Assembly (NCBI RefSeq): GCF_019195455.1
Contig: NZ_JAIMBW010000001.1
Coordinates: forward strand, 3,562,001-3,626,000
Length of the DNA stretch: 64,000 bases
Origin: Gymnodinialimonas phycosphaerae
Lineage (GTDB): Bacteria; Pseudomonadota; Alphaproteobacteria; Rhodobacterales; Rhodobacteraceae
Reading direction: 5' to 3'
In this document: in pieces, positions 9,075 to 17,347 of the stretch
How the letters are laid out: every line of letters starts with the position of its first letter
How positions within the stretch are numbered: the first letter of the stretch is position 1
Program-made: the position numbers and the translations under genes
Notes under the pieces: model-generated
The model's input: only the letters and a program-made list of their open reading frames with translations
Told to the model about the DNA's origin: nothing
Database searches by the model: none

Positions 9075-9526
9075 GGGCCCAGTAGGAAACCGATGAGAAG
9101 GCAAAACACAACCACCCCTGTTAGAAAAAGGCGCAGGGGAACCCACCAATCCGGCGCAAGCCCCCGGCGCGCGCAGGTGACGTCGATCGCGAGAAGCCCG
9201 ACGAAACCGGAGATCAAGGCGATGATACGGGTGCTTTCCGGTTGGCCGGTGAAAAAGAAGATCCAAAGGGCGGGGAGGGTAGAGAGCGCAAGGCCTACCG
9301 GCATCCAGGAAGTCTGCGCTTTCGCGGCAAATCCCCAGATGACGCCTGCCATGAAGCTGAGGATGATCGTGCCATAGGCCGTCAGAACGGCCCCGCCGGT
9401 GAGCGCGGGAGGCAGCGAGAGTGGCATGTAGTCAAGGAGAAGACCCGCCGAGGAGGACGCGCCCCAGAGGAACGGGATCAGGCCTGTGAGGCCAAGCAGA
9501 AGGGCAGAGGTGGGAATGCGGGTCAT
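9071..9526 (-). CDS. DUF3429 family membrane protein
   Basis: A 151-residue protein with about five hydrophobic segments and short loops, matching the DUF3429 pattern (an early LTGLIPFLWGA block, then YGTIILSFMAGVIWGF). Function unknown. The ATG at 9526 is the only sensible start. Its stop overlaps the methyltransferase start by 4 bases (ATGA), making it the first gene of the DUF3429-methyltransferase-rnhA-TRIC unit. Confidence 0.85.
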   Translation of the reverse strand: MTRIPTSALLLGLTGLIPFLWGASSSAGLLLDYMPLSLPPALTGGAVLTAYGTIILSFMAGVIWGFAAKAQTSWMPVGLALSTLPALWIFFFTGQPESTRIIALISGFVGLLAIDVTCARRGLAPDWWVPLRLFLTGVVVFCLLIGFLLGP

Positions 9527-9566
9527 GGGCGCATATGTGGCACGGCTGCGAGCGGGGGCAAGGGAG

Positions 9567-9614
9567 CTTCTGGGGCGCTGCCCCAGACCCCGGCATTTTC
9601 AGGGAACAAAGATG
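9567..9614. repeat. Intergenic hairpin element (copy 1)
   Basis: Contains the stem CTGGGG (9570-9575)/CCCCAG (9581-9586) followed by ACCCCGGCATTTTCAGG. A related element lies at 22957-23003. It lies between the 3' end of the LysE gene and the DUF3429 promoter side. Similar CTGGGG...CCCCAGACCCC...ATATTT sequences recur between genes in Rhodobacteraceae (recalled, not checked). Confidence 0.6.
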
Positions 9615-9615
9615 G

Positions 9616-10230
9616 TCAGGCGCGCTCCAGGGCGAGGCGGCCGGCGAGCAGTGCGAAGATGGCGGCGAAGGATCGGTTCATCCAGGCCATGATGCGGGCG
9701 GATCCGAGAATATAGGTGCGCGCAGTGGCGGCAAAGAGGCCGTAGAGGACGAAGACGGCGAAAGTCATTGCCATGAAGATACCGCCAAGCAGCAGGATTT
9801 CCTGCGTCACTGCGGCGGGATTACCGGACAGGAACGGTGTCATCAGCGACAGGAAGAAGATCGACAGCTTCGGGTTGAGGATGTTGATCAGCGCGCCGCG
9901 TTTGGCGATGGTAGAACCGCTCTCGTCCGTTGTGGTGGGCTCTACGTTCAGGGCGCCGCCGGAGCGCAGCGCGGAATAGGCGAGATAGAGCAGGTAGGCC
10001 ACCCCCAGGAATTTGACGACATTGAACAAAAGCGCCGAGGTGTGGAGCACGGCGGCAAGCCCAAGGGTGGCTGCAAAAAGGTGTGGAACGATGCCGATGG
10101 TGCATCCCAGTGCTGCCCAGATCGCGGCGCTGCGGCCTCGACCCAGACCGAGGGCCAATGTGTAGAGCACGCCGGTGCCGGGGGCGATGACGACCACGAA
10201 CGCGGTCAGCAGAAACTGGGGTGTGATCAT
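9616..10230 (-). CDS. LysE/RhtB family exporter
   Basis: A 204-residue inner-membrane protein with about six hydrophobic segments. The LysE-family N-terminal signature is seen as VVVIAPGTGVLYTLALGLGRGR, and the mid-protein ALINILNPKLSIFFLSLMTPFL block (written here as two parts, NILNPK and FFLSLMTPF) is characteristic. Members export amino acids or similar small molecules; the substrate here is unknown. The start MITPQFLL lacks a clear ribosome-binding site. An operator-like palindrome identical in half-sites to those next to the TetR gene at 15.4 kb ends 14 bases upstream of the start, so it is probably repressed by that regulator. Confidence 0.9.
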   Translation of the reverse strand: MITPQFLLTAFVVVIAPGTGVLYTLALGLGRGRSAAIWAALGCTIGIVPHLFAATLGLAAVLHTSALLFNVVKFLGVAYLLYLAYSALRSGGALNVEPTTTDESGSTIAKRGALINILNPKLSIFFLSLMTPFLSGNPAAVTQEILLLGGIFMAMTFAVFVLYGLFAATARTYILGSARIMAWMNRSFAAIFALLAGRLALERA

Positions 10231-10243
10231 GGGGGTGGGTTTT

Positions 10244-10261
10244 CCGTAATAAGAATTACGG
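10244..10261. promoter_or_regulatory. Palindromic operator in front of the LysE gene
   Basis: CCGTAAT (10244-10250), 4-bp spacer AAGA, ATTACGG (10255-10261). The same two half-sites with the same spacing occur twice between tetR and the DUF1772 gene (16014-16031, 16044-16061). It lies between the stop of the FMN-family gene (10289) and the start of the LysE gene (10230). Confidence 0.8.
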
Positions 10262-10288
10262 CAAACGTGCCCGACAGGGGCGCGCCTG

Positions 10289-10756
10289 TCAACGGGCGTT
10301 GCGCTGGGCCAGTGCTGGGCCAGTGCGAAAGAAGCTGACATCATTGGTGAAAATGGAGGATGGCACCAGGCGGATCAGGCGGCCGGCGGGATCCTCCACA
10401 CGGGCGACGTTTTTGATAAACCATTCGTTTTGCTGATCTTCAGGGCCAAGATAGCGGCGCAGGAGGCGCCGGAAGAGGGCGGTGTTCATCGGCTCGACGC
10501 TGGCCTCTCCGCGCAGGCCGAGGTGGCGCAGGACGCCCGCCGCATTGTCGTAGTCCACGATCTCGACGGCGACCTGAGGGTTGGAGATTACCCGCGCGGC
10601 GCTGCTGGAGGTGGCGTCTGACAACATCCAAAGCGCTGAATTCTCCCATGCGAACCAGACCGGCGCATTGCGCGGCGCGCCGTCCGGCGTCACGGTCGCA
10701 AGGTTGGCCATCAGGGGGCGGGCGAGGACCAACTGCGGGTCGAAGGGCGTGGGCAT
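10289..10756 (-). CDS. Pyridoxamine 5'-phosphate oxidase-like FMN/F420-family protein
   Basis: A 155-residue split-barrel flavin-binding family protein: ANLATVTPDGAPRNAPVWFAW is the typical first strand pair (MANLATVTPDG and NAPVWF), followed by ALWMLSDATSSSAARVI and NPQVAVEIVD. Proteins of this group bind FMN, heme or F420; the substrate is not predictable. The start at 10756 (MPTPFDPQ) has AGGTGAG upstream; a GTG at 10765 is possible. It precedes the LysE gene on the same strand, separated by the palindromic operator. Confidence 0.82.
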   Translation of the reverse strand: MPTPFDPQLVLARPLMANLATVTPDGAPRNAPVWFAWENSALWMLSDATSSSAARVISNPQVAVEIVDYDNAAGVLRHLGLRGEASVEPMNTALFRRLLRRYLGPEDQQNEWFIKNVARVEDPAGRLIRLVPSSIFTNDVSFFRTGPALAQRNAR

Positions 10757-10765
10757 GGAACTCAC

Positions 10766-11108
10766 CTACTAGGGTAAATCAATACTATATCAATTTGAGA
10801 AAACGGACTTGGCCCGCGTCACTCCGGAAACAGTGTCATGTTCGCGCCGAGGATGTCGGTTGGGCGGGCAATGAACACCGCTTCGGTGCAATGTGGCTTG
10901 CCAGTCCTGGGTGCGACTGGGCGGCGGTGCGGGTGGGGCTTGGCGTTTTTTCCAGAACATGACGCGGGGGGCCTTGGGGTCTTGTGGGTGGCGCGCGACG
11001 CCCACAGGTTTCAAGGACACAGGATTGTCCCTGTGGGGCTTGGATGCAAGGGACTGCAATGGCGCCTTTTCCATTAACTTTGGTTAACGGGCCGACTACC
11101 TTTCAGAA
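10766..11108. other. Gene-free stretch between FMN-family gene and Excalibur-like gene
   Basis: About 340 bases with no convincing gene. Short open frames on both strands lack ribosome-binding sites and normal codon use. The right end, including TTAACTTTGGTTAACGG, precedes the plus-strand start at 11109; the left end should carry the minus-strand promoter of the FMN-family gene. No terminator or RNA gene recognised. Confidence 0.6.
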
Positions 11109-11429
11109 ATGTTTCGCCTGTCGCCCCTCGTTGTACTGTTCGTGTACGCGGCTTTTGCTGCGAACGGTCAATCGTGCCACCCAAGCTACGCTGGGTTTTG
11201 CGTGCCAGACGGACAGGGTTGCCCAGAGCCGGATTGTGCAGGCGGAGATGGGGATTGGCCGATTGTAAACGCCACCGTTCGGGTCGTTGGGCCCGATGAC
11301 TACGATCTCGATCGGGACAACGGTGGACTTGGCTGTGAACCAAGTTCGAGCAACACTATTCCGATCTCATCACCGATTTGGCAACAGGCATTGGCGGATG
11401 GCCATCCTGACACGCGGAATGACGACTAA
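11109..11429 (+). CDS. Secreted Excalibur-like calcium-binding domain protein
   Basis: A 106-residue protein with an N-terminal signal peptide ([20 protein letters not shown]) and a Cys-rich domain [11 protein letters not shown]...[10 protein letters not shown]...[13 protein letters not shown]. The last block matches the DxDxDG-type motif plus Cys of Excalibur domains, and the CHPSYxGxCVP/DCAGG pattern is seen as a C-terminal module on secreted nucleases (recalled). Here the module stands alone, without a nuclease domain. The acidic loop has NGG where DGDG is usual. The stop overlaps ispH's stop on the opposite strand by 4 bases. Confidence 0.75.
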   Translation: MFRLSPLVVLFVYAAFAANGQSCHPSYAGFCVPDGQGCPEPDCAGGDGDWPIVNATVRVVGPDDYDLDRDNGGLGCEPSSSNTIPISSPIWQQALADGHPDTRNDD

Positions 11430-12376
11430 ACCGTTTCCCGCAACACGCGCGGCACCTTGAATTCCACGTCCTCGATGGCCGTTTCCACCATTTCTCGGGT
11501 GACGTCGAACCTGTCCTCGAACGCCTGGATGACTTCCTCGATCAGCACTTCGGGGGCGGAAGCGCCCGCGGTAATGCCGAGCGTCTTGATGCCGTCCAAG
11601 GCCCGCCAGTCGATGTCGGTGGCGCGTTGGACAAGTTGGGAATAGCCGCACCCGGCCCGCGATCCGACCTCGACCAAACGTTTGGAGTTGGAAGAATTGG
11701 GCGCACCCACGACCAACATCGCCTCGGCCTTGGAGGCCATGGCTTTCACCGCTTCCTGGCGGTTGGTGGTGGCGTAGCAGATGTCTTCCTTGTGGGGGCC
11801 GACGATAGCCGGAAAGCGCGATTGCAGGGCGGCGACGATGTCGGCGGTGTCATCGACGGACAGCGTCGTCTGGGTGACAAAGGCCAGCTTCGACGGATCA
11901 CGGACCGCGACCTTTGCCACATCTTCCACCGTTTCGACCAAAAGCACCTCTCCCTCTGGAAGCTGGCCCATGGTGCCGACGGTTTCGGGGTGCCCCTCGT
12001 GGCCGATCATGATCATTTGCAGACCGTTGTCGGCGTGGCGTTGCGCTTCGATATGGACCTTGGAGACCAGCGGGCAGGTGGCATCGACATAGACCATCTG
12101 GCGCGCGGCCGCTGCCTGCGGCACGGACTTCGGCACCCCGTGGGCCGAGAAGATGACCGGGCGGTCGTCGGGGCATTCCGATAGCTCTTCGACGAACACC
12201 GCGCCCTTGGCTTTCAGATCATCGACCACATATTTGTTGTGCACGATCTCGTGGCGCACGTAGACGGGCGCGCCCCACTTCTCTAGTGCCATCTCGACTA
12301 TCTTGATGGCGCGGTCCACGCCGGCACAAAAGCCGCGCGGGGCGGCGAGGTAAATCGTGAGGGGCAATTTGGTCAT
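11426..12376 (-). CDS. ispH: 4-hydroxy-3-methylbut-2-enyl diphosphate reductase
   Basis: Last enzyme of the MEP isoprenoid pathway, making IPP and DMAPP with a [4Fe-4S] cluster. It is 316 residues, standard length. The three cluster cysteines are Cys17 (GFCAGVDRA), Cys101 (DATCPLVSK) and Cys200 ([10 protein letters not shown]); the HEGHPE motif is also present. The start [15 protein letters not shown] is chosen over a longer in-frame extension because it matches the family N-terminus. It is divergent from a methyltransferase gene. Confidence 0.97.
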   Translation of the reverse strand: MTKLPLTIYLAAPRGFCAGVDRAIKIVEMALEKWGAPVYVRHEIVHNKYVVDDLKAKGAVFVEELSECPDDRPVIFSAHGVPKSVPQAAAARQMVYVDATCPLVSKVHIEAQRHADNGLQMIMIGHEGHPETVGTMGQLPEGEVLLVETVEDVAKVAVRDPSKLAFVTQTTLSVDDTADIVAALQSRFPAIVGPHKEDICYATTNRQEAVKAMASKAEAMLVVGAPNSSNSKRLVEVGSRAGCGYSQLVQRATDIDWRALDGIKTLGITAGASAPEVLIEEVIQAFEDRFDVTREMVETAIEDVEFKVPRVLRETV

Positions 12377-12497
12377 GGTCGGACTCCGGCTTCGTCCAAG
12401 AGGTAGGGGCGAATAGGTGCGAGGTCCAGTGCCGACCAGGGAGATATAGCAGCGCAGGGGGGCACGAGAAGCAATGGTGTCAAAAGTAGGAGGAGCC

Positions 12498-13121
12498 ATG
12501 GCGGACCGGAAAGACCATTGGGACAAGGTGTATGCTGCGCGCGACGAAGCTGCGTTGACGTGGTTCGAACGCACGCCGGATCAGTCGGTATCGCTGATTG
12601 CGCGCTACGGGACGCCCGAGGGCGGCTTGGTGGATATCGGTGGCGGCGCGTCACGCCTTCCGGATGCGCTGCTGGATGCCGGGTTTCGCGATATCAGTGT
12701 GCTGGATCTGTCAGGCGCGGCGTTGGACGTCAGCCGGAAAAGGTTGGGCGCGCGCGCAGAGGTTGTGAACTGGATCACAGGCTCGGTCACCGAATGGAAG
12801 CCGGACCGCGTCTATGCGATTTGGCATGACCGGGCGGTGTTTCATTTCCTTGTCGATGCGCCGGATCGCGCCGCCTATCTGCACACCATGGACCGCGCAC
12901 TGGCCGAGGGAGGACACGCAATCATCGCGACCTTCGCCGAAGATGGGCCAGAGACATGCTCCAACCTGCCGGTGCGGCGCTATCACTCAGACGACCTTAT
13001 TGCCGAGGTGGAGGCCACCTTGCCGGGCCGGTTCCGTCGGGTGGACGACATGCCGCATGTGCATATCACTCCGAAAGGCAACCGGCAACCGTTCCAGATC
13101 ACCGTGCTGCGCAAGCTCTGA
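12498..13121 (+). CDS. Class I SAM-dependent methyltransferase (TPMT-like)
   Basis: A 207-residue protein. It starts [17 protein letters not shown] with the W-x-x-Y and [10 protein letters not shown] features common to thiopurine/tellurite-type methyltransferases. Motif I is [16 protein letters not shown], and [14 protein letters not shown] is the motif IV region. The start has a strong AGGAGGAG ribosome-binding site. The substrate is unknown. It is first of a plus-strand run with the peroxiredoxin-like and pentapeptide genes. Confidence 0.87.
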   Translation: MADRKDHWDKVYAARDEAALTWFERTPDQSVSLIARYGTPEGGLVDIGGGASRLPDALLDAGFRDISVLDLSGAALDVSRKRLGARAEVVNWITGSVTEWKPDRVYAIWHDRAVFHFLVDAPDRAAYLHTMDRALAEGGHAIIATFAEDGPETCSNLPVRRYHSDDLIAEVEATLPGRFRRVDDMPHVHITPKGNRQPFQITVLRKL

Positions 13122-13200
13122 CACCGGTGACGGTTGCCGATTTCGGGTGACGCGCCCGGCAATGCCCGCCATGGTGCGCGCGACCCTTAAGGAGACGCCC

Positions 13201-13737
13201 ATGTTGATGCCCCGCCAAGCCGTGCCCGCCCTGTCCCTTCCGCAGGTGGGGGGCGGCACCTTCGATTTGGCCGCTGAGTCCAGCCCTCGCGGTACCGTCG
13301 TGTGCTTCTACCGGGGCCTGCACTGCCCGCTGTGTGCCAAGTACCTGACGGAATTCGAAAGCCTCGTGAGTGAATTCACCGCGCGCGGCGTGGGATCGAT
13401 TGCAATCTCCAGCGATGGTGCAGAGCGGGGCGCCAAGATGAAAGAGAACATCGGCGCCAAGAACTTGCGCTTTGCCTATGACATGAGCCTGGCGAAGGCG
13501 CGGGAATGGGGGCTATATATCTCTACCTCGCGGGGCAAGACCTCCATCGGGATCGAAGAGCCTGCGTTGTTCGCAGAGCCCGGGTTGTTCCTGATCAACC
13601 CCGACAACACGTTGTATTACATGTCCGTGCAGACGATGCCCTTCGTGCGGCCCCACTTCCGGGAGTTGCTTGGCGCTGTCGATTTCGCGATCGAGAAAAG
13701 CTATCCTGCGCGCGGCGAATACACCGGCGAGGTCTAA
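13201..13737 (+). CDS. Peroxiredoxin-like (AhpC/TSA family) protein
   Basis: A 178-residue thioredoxin-fold protein. The CxxC-bearing loop is YRGLHCPLCAKYLTEFE, followed by GVGSIAISSDGAERGAKM and the Trp-rich segment AREWGLYIS. This AhpC/TSA-like subgroup has the CPxC motif in place of the typical peroxiredoxin TxxC arrangement, so peroxidase activity is not assured. The start at 13201 is set by AAGGAG in front of it; an open frame continues upstream within the methyltransferase gene in another frame and is not real. Confidence 0.88.
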   Translation: MLMPRQAVPALSLPQVGGGTFDLAAESSPRGTVVCFYRGLHCPLCAKYLTEFESLVSEFTARGVGSIAISSDGAERGAKMKENIGAKNLRFAYDMSLAKAREWGLYISTSRGKTSIGIEEPALFAEPGLFLINPDNTLYYMSVQTMPFVRPHFRELLGAVDFAIEKSYPARGEYTGEV

Positions 13738-13746
13738 GGCCTTGCC

Positions 13747-14412
13747 ATGACCGCCTTCGTCGCCCGTACCCTGACCCGCGCAGATATCGAGCACGTAGAT
13801 GGGCCTGCGACGCTGACGGAATGCACGCTGGACGGGATCGACCTTTCTGACCTGGACCTCTCGGGCTGGGTGTTCGAGCGGTGCACCTTCCCCGGTGCGT
13901 CATTCAGCGGTGCGGTGCTGGAAGGGGCGATCTTCAAGACCTGTCGCGCATCGGGGGCCCGTTTCCTCGGCACGGATTTGCAGGAGGCCGAGATTGAGGG
14001 CGGCGACTTCAGCAACACCGACCTGCGCGGTGCCACGCTGTCGTCCGCCAGGATCAGCCGCGCCAAAATGACGGGGGCCGACCTGTCCGACGTGCGGGCC
14101 GTGGCGTTCGAGTTGGAGGATGTCTTGCTGTCCCTTGCCGTCCTGACCAAGGTCTCGTTTCGGAAAATGACCTTGAAGCACGTCGATTTCAGCGAGGCAG
14201 ACATGACGTCTTGCGATTTTCGGGATGCCGTGTTCGAGGACTGCTCGCTGCGAAATGCACGCCTGGAGGCGTGCGGGTTCGAGGGGGCCGATTTGCGGGG
14301 GGCGGATCTGGGGGGCGTGACGCTGACCGATGCACGGCGCTTCAAGGGTGCTGTCATTTCCAAGGGGCAGGCGGCGGATCTGCTGGGTCAGCTTGGGTTG
14401 CGGGTCGTCTAG
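13747..14412 (+). CDS. Pentapeptide-repeat protein
   Basis: A 221-residue protein mostly made of A(D/N)LxX-type five-residue repeats, e.g. LDGIDLSDLDLSGW, ADLRGADLGG and TDLRGATL. These fold as a right-handed quadrilateral beta-helix. Qnr/MfpA members mimic DNA and protect gyrase, but most of the family has no known role. The repeat coils run from about residue 25 to 205. It starts 9 bases after the peroxiredoxin-like stop, so is likely co-transcribed. The 3' end overlaps the convergent iron-sulfur protein gene by 4 bases. Confidence 0.93.
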   Translation: MTAFVARTLTRADIEHVDGPATLTECTLDGIDLSDLDLSGWVFERCTFPGASFSGAVLEGAIFKTCRASGARFLGTDLQEAEIEGGDFSNTDLRGATLSSARISRAKMTGADLSDVRAVAFELEDVLLSLAVLTKVSFRKMTLKHVDFSEADMTSCDFRDAVFEDCSLRNARLEACGFEGADLRGADLGGVTLTDARRFKGAVISKGQAADLLGQLGLRVV

Positions 14413-15383
14413 CGCCGCGCGCGGCGTTCCAGTTTGGCCGCAAGGTTGAGGCCCACACCAGGGCGCGACCAGGGGCAGACGGCGACGCAGATCGCGCAGC
14501 CCTGGTTCTCGATGAAGTAGGGGAGGCAGGCGTCGAAATCGACGTACCACTTCCGGGTGCCCCTGACGGTTTGCTTGTGCGGCGCGATGGCTTCGGGCGG
14601 GCAGGCGTCTTCGCAGATGCGGCAGTTGGCGCAGAAGTCGTCGATGCCGTGGGTCCGGGGCGGTGTCGGCGCGAACGGCGCATCGGTCAGCACGGCCGAT
14701 AGCCGGAAAGAGCTGCCGAACTCGGGCGTGATCAGGGAGCCATGCTTGCCAAGCTCTCCGAACCCGCAGGCAATCGCGGGCGGAATCAGGGTAAGCGCGC
14801 CCGTCATCGGGCCGGTGACGGGCTCGGCCCCGTGCCCCAGGCCGCGAAGCCAGGCGGTGATGTCCTTGGCCGCCTTCGCCGCCCGCCCGTATTGGTGCAG
14901 AACTTCAAGGGCGGCTGTCGGGTCAGGGGCCTGGCTGATGGCGTCGTAATCGTGGTGCACGCCCAGGACGATGACCTTTGATTGCGGGATCGTGTGACCC
15001 GCGTAGGCCCAGTTCTGGTCCATGTCTGCCACCCCGATCTTCTCGCAGGATCCATCGTTGACGAATTGCAGGAGGGCCTCGGTCCAGGCCTCGGGGGTAT
15101 TGTGCGCGGGCGGGCCCGTGACCTTGGGGAGGGGGACGTCGTAGATGCCCGCGCGCCATTCGGCCATGGCGCGGAACCGGGCCTCGTCGGGGCGGGTGGT
15201 GTAGAACCAACGCTGCATCTCGCCGTGGGGAATGTCATCGGGGTCGGGTGCCCAATAGACCATCTTGGGGCGGCGTTTGGTGGCCTCCCCCAGCCCATTG
15301 ATCACATTGCCAGAGACGTTGGGCCGAAGCGCCATCTGGTCCGGGTCAGGCGTGTAGGGGCGGTGAGGGTTGGAGCGCGGCAT
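14409..15383 (-). CDS. Reductive dehalogenase-like (RdhA-type) dicluster iron-sulfur protein
   Basis: A 324-residue soluble protein without a signal peptide. The C-terminal ferredoxin part has two [4Fe-4S] sets: Cys251/254/257/261 (CANCRICEDACP) and Cys286/296/299/303 (ending CAICVAVCPW). In front of it, GLGHGAEPV, CGFGELGKHGSLITPEFG and RLSAVLTD match the corrinoid-binding core of RdhA reductive dehalogenases better than QueG. Dehalogenase activity is inference; it lacks the twin-arginine signal of respiratory enzymes and any fused reductase domain. It follows tetR by about 30 bases on the same strand. QueG-like function is the main alternative. Confidence 0.7.
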   Translation of the reverse strand: MPRSNPHRPYTPDPDQMALRPNVSGNVINGLGEATKRRPKMVYWAPDPDDIPHGEMQRWFYTTRPDEARFRAMAEWRAGIYDVPLPKVTGPPAHNTPEAWTEALLQFVNDGSCEKIGVADMDQNWAYAGHTIPQSKVIVLGVHHDYDAISQAPDPTAALEVLHQYGRAAKAAKDITAWLRGLGHGAEPVTGPMTGALTLIPPAIACGFGELGKHGSLITPEFGSSFRLSAVLTDAPFAPTPPRTHGIDDFCANCRICEDACPPEAIAPHKQTVRGTRKWYVDFDACLPYFIENQGCAICVAVCPWSRPGVGLNLAAKLERRARR

Positions 15384-15414
15384 GGGGAACGATGCGCGGG
15401 GTGGCGTGTCCCTG

Positions 15415-15990
15415 TCAAACAGCGAGGCGTTTGAGGATCTCAAGCGCCTCGGCCGCGCGGGCTTCGCAGAAGGCGGGTGTGGGCGTCTCCATCGCGCCGG
15501 TGGCACGCCGGATCTGGAGATCGCCGAGCAGCAGAGTGAGGTAAAGCTGCGTCAGCCGCGTCGCGTCGCCCTGCAAAGGGCTTTGGGCGATGATGCCCTG
15601 GATCATTGGCCCGACGGTGTCGCGGCCCCCGGCGGCTAACACCCGGCCTAGATCGCCGGAGGGATCGGCCGCCGCTGCGCGGTTGAGCGCCACGGCGCGG
15701 GGCCCCAAGACCATGCCAAGCAGGATCGGGCCGAGGTGGGCAAGCTGGTCAAGCGCCGGTTTGTCGGGGCTGTCGGCAAGCGCCGCGCGCACCGTATCGG
15801 TGTTGCGTGCGATCAGCGCGGCCATTAGGCCCTTTTTGTCGCCATACCAATTATAGAGCGTCTCGTTCGACGCCTTTGCCGCCCGCGCGATCGCCTGCAT
15901 CGATGCGCCCGCATAGCCCTTTTCCTCCAGCATCCGGTACGCCGCATCCTCGATCTGCACGCGCCGTTCCTCTTTGGATTTGTCTTCCAT
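15415..15990 (-). CDS. TetR-family transcriptional repressor
   Basis: A 191-residue protein with a TetR N-terminal helix-turn-helix (residues about 10-55: AAYRMLEEKGYAGASMQAIA, then AAKASNETLYNWYGDKKGL) and an all-helical ligand domain with low identity to known ones. The start at 15990 has GAGGGGG upstream. It is divergent from a DUF1772 gene; the gap holds two identical-type palindromes. Autoregulation and control of the neighbours are likely. It is upstream of and on the same strand as the RdhA-like gene. Confidence 0.93.
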   Translation of the reverse strand: MEDKSKEERRVQIEDAAYRMLEEKGYAGASMQAIARAAKASNETLYNWYGDKKGLMAALIARNTDTVRAALADSPDKPALDQLAHLGPILLGMVLGPRAVALNRAAAADPSGDLGRVLAAGGRDTVGPMIQGIIAQSPLQGDATRLTQLYLTLLLGDLQIRRATGAMETPTPAFCEARAAEALEILKRLAV

Positions 15991-16013
15991 TACATCCCCC
16001 TCTTGACCCCAAG

Positions 16014-16061
16014 CCGTAATATGCATTACGGATTAGTGCAATACCGTAATGCATATTACGG
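16014..16061. promoter_or_regulatory. Double TetR operator between tetR and the DUF1772 gene
   Basis: Two 18-bp palindromes: CCGTAAT-ATGC-ATTACGG at 16014-16031 and CCGTAAT-GCAT-ATTACGG at 16044-16061. Their centres are 30 bp apart, about three helical turns. A third copy of the same half-sites lies at 10244-10261. Placement between divergent genes, one coding a TetR protein, makes these its likely operators. Confidence 0.88.
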
Positions 16062-16095
16062 CCACTACCGAATGCTGCTTAAAAGGATTGAGGAC

Positions 16096-16590
16096 ATGCG
16101 TGGCGTTGGCGTAACATTGGGGTTTGCATCGGTCCTCTTTTCAGGGGCGATTTTCGGGTTCTTCTATGCGTGGGTATGCTCTACCATGTGGGGGCTGGAC
16201 GCGGCGGACCCACGCATCGCCATCGCGGCGATGCAGGCGATGAACGCAAGCGTGCGCAATGCGGTCTTCTGCCCGACGTTCTTCCTGACACCAGTGGTCC
16301 TGTTCGCCGCCGCCGTCGCGACCCAGGGTCGCGCGCGGGTGCTCTTCGCCGGAGGCGGGGGCGTCTACTTGATGGGAGGACTGATCCTGACCATTCTGGT
16401 CAATGTGCCGATGAACGAGGCGCTGGCCGCGCTTGACGTCCCCCGCGACATAGATGCGGCACAGACGATCTGGGAGGCGTATCGGCCACGCTGGCAGGTG
16501 TTCAACATCACGCGGACGGTTCCGTCCGGTCTTGCGCTGATGCTGGCGGCTGGTGGCCTCTGGAGCCTTGGGTGCAAGGCTGAAGCCTGA
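16096..16590 (+). CDS. DUF1772 (anthrone oxygenase-like) membrane protein
   Basis: A 164-residue protein with four hydrophobic segments. It has the DUF1772 features of an early gas/alanine-rich helix, AIAAMQAMNASVRNAVF, and a C-terminal WEAYRPRWQVFNITRT block. Fungal relatives include anthrone oxygenases; the bacterial role is unknown. The start at 16096 follows AAAAGGATTGAGGAC. It is divergent from tetR with two operators in between, so it is probably the primary target. It converges on the NYN gene. Confidence 0.82.
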   Translation: MRGVGVTLGFASVLFSGAIFGFFYAWVCSTMWGLDAADPRIAIAAMQAMNASVRNAVFCPTFFLTPVVLFAAAVATQGRARVLFAGGGGVYLMGGLILTILVNVPMNEALAALDVPRDIDAAQTIWEAYRPRWQVFNITRTVPSGLALMLAAGGLWSLGCKAEA

Positions 16591-16605
16591 CCAAGGTGGG
16601 CGCTG

Positions 16606-17181
16606 CTATTCGGCGCCCACGTCAACTGGGTCAACCGCCTCGATCCGCGGTTCGCGTGGAGGACGCCCGATTGCTTCCTTGAGGTCCATCAGCTCGATGA
16701 AGTTGTCGCACTGGCGGCGCAGGTCATCGGCGATCATCGGCGGTTGGCTGCGGATCGTAGAGACGACAGACACCCGGCATCCCTTGCGCTGAAGCGCCTC
16801 GACCAGCGGTTTGAAGTCGCCATCGCCTGAAAAGATGACGACGTGATCGACATGTGGGGCGGCTTCCATCGCGTCAACGGTAAGCTCGATATCCATGTTC
16901 CCCTTCACCTTCCGGCGACCCTGGCTATCGGTGAATTCCTTGGCGGGCTTCGTGACCATATTGAAGCCGTTGTAGTGCAGCCAATCCACCAAGGGGCGGA
17001 TCGGTGAATAGTCGTCATTTTCCAGAAGGGCGGTGTAGTAGTTCGCGCGCAGCAGTTTCCCGCGCTGCATGAACTCCGACCGAAGGAGCTTGTAGTCGAT
17101 GTCAAAACCGAGCGCTTTTGCGGCGGCGTAGAGGTTAGAGCCATCAATGAAAAGCGCAAGGCGCTCGTCCCGGTAAAACAT
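16606..17181 (-). CDS. NYN-domain (LabA/DUF88-type) protein
   Basis: A 191-residue protein with a PIN-like NYN nuclease fold. Acidic active-site candidates are seen in LFIDGSNLYAAAK (Asp14), KGNMDIELTVDAM and VIFSGDGDFKPLVEAL, the usual three-site pattern. Such proteins are thought to cleave RNA; the substrate is not known. The C-terminus has a short acidic/proline tail. A gap of about 165 bases separates it from folK on the other strand. Confidence 0.9.
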   Translation of the reverse strand: MFYRDERLALFIDGSNLYAAAKALGFDIDYKLLRSEFMQRGKLLRANYYTALLENDDYSPIRPLVDWLHYNGFNMVTKPAKEFTDSQGRRKVKGNMDIELTVDAMEAAPHVDHVVIFSGDGDFKPLVEALQRKGCRVSVVSTIRSQPPMIADDLRRQCDNFIELMDLKEAIGRPPREPRIEAVDPVDVGAE

Positions 17182-17347
17182 GTTGTGTCCAATGCCCGTA
17201 AGTGTGTGTATGTGCGTCGGCGGTCTTGAAATCCGAAGTTAGGTCCTCGGTGGACGGCCAATGCGTTCTAGTAAACTTGTGTTGTATTCAACTCAGGAAT
17301 GACACATTCAAGTTATCTTTCGATAGGCTCAAGGGGCATTTTGATGA

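Noticed and set aside
10790..11087. Small frames on both strands (79 to 94 residues)
   Set aside because: Mutually overlapping, no ribosome-binding site or conserved motif; treated as non-coding.
12814..13200. Long N-terminal extension of the peroxiredoxin-like protein
   Set aside because: The extension runs through the methyltransferase gene in another frame; a clear AAGGAG start exists at 13201.
14409..15383. Epoxyqueuosine reductase QueG
   Set aside because: Iron-sulfur motifs fit both, but GELGKHG and ITPEFG with the length and N-terminus fit RdhA-type proteins better. QueG is kept as alternative.
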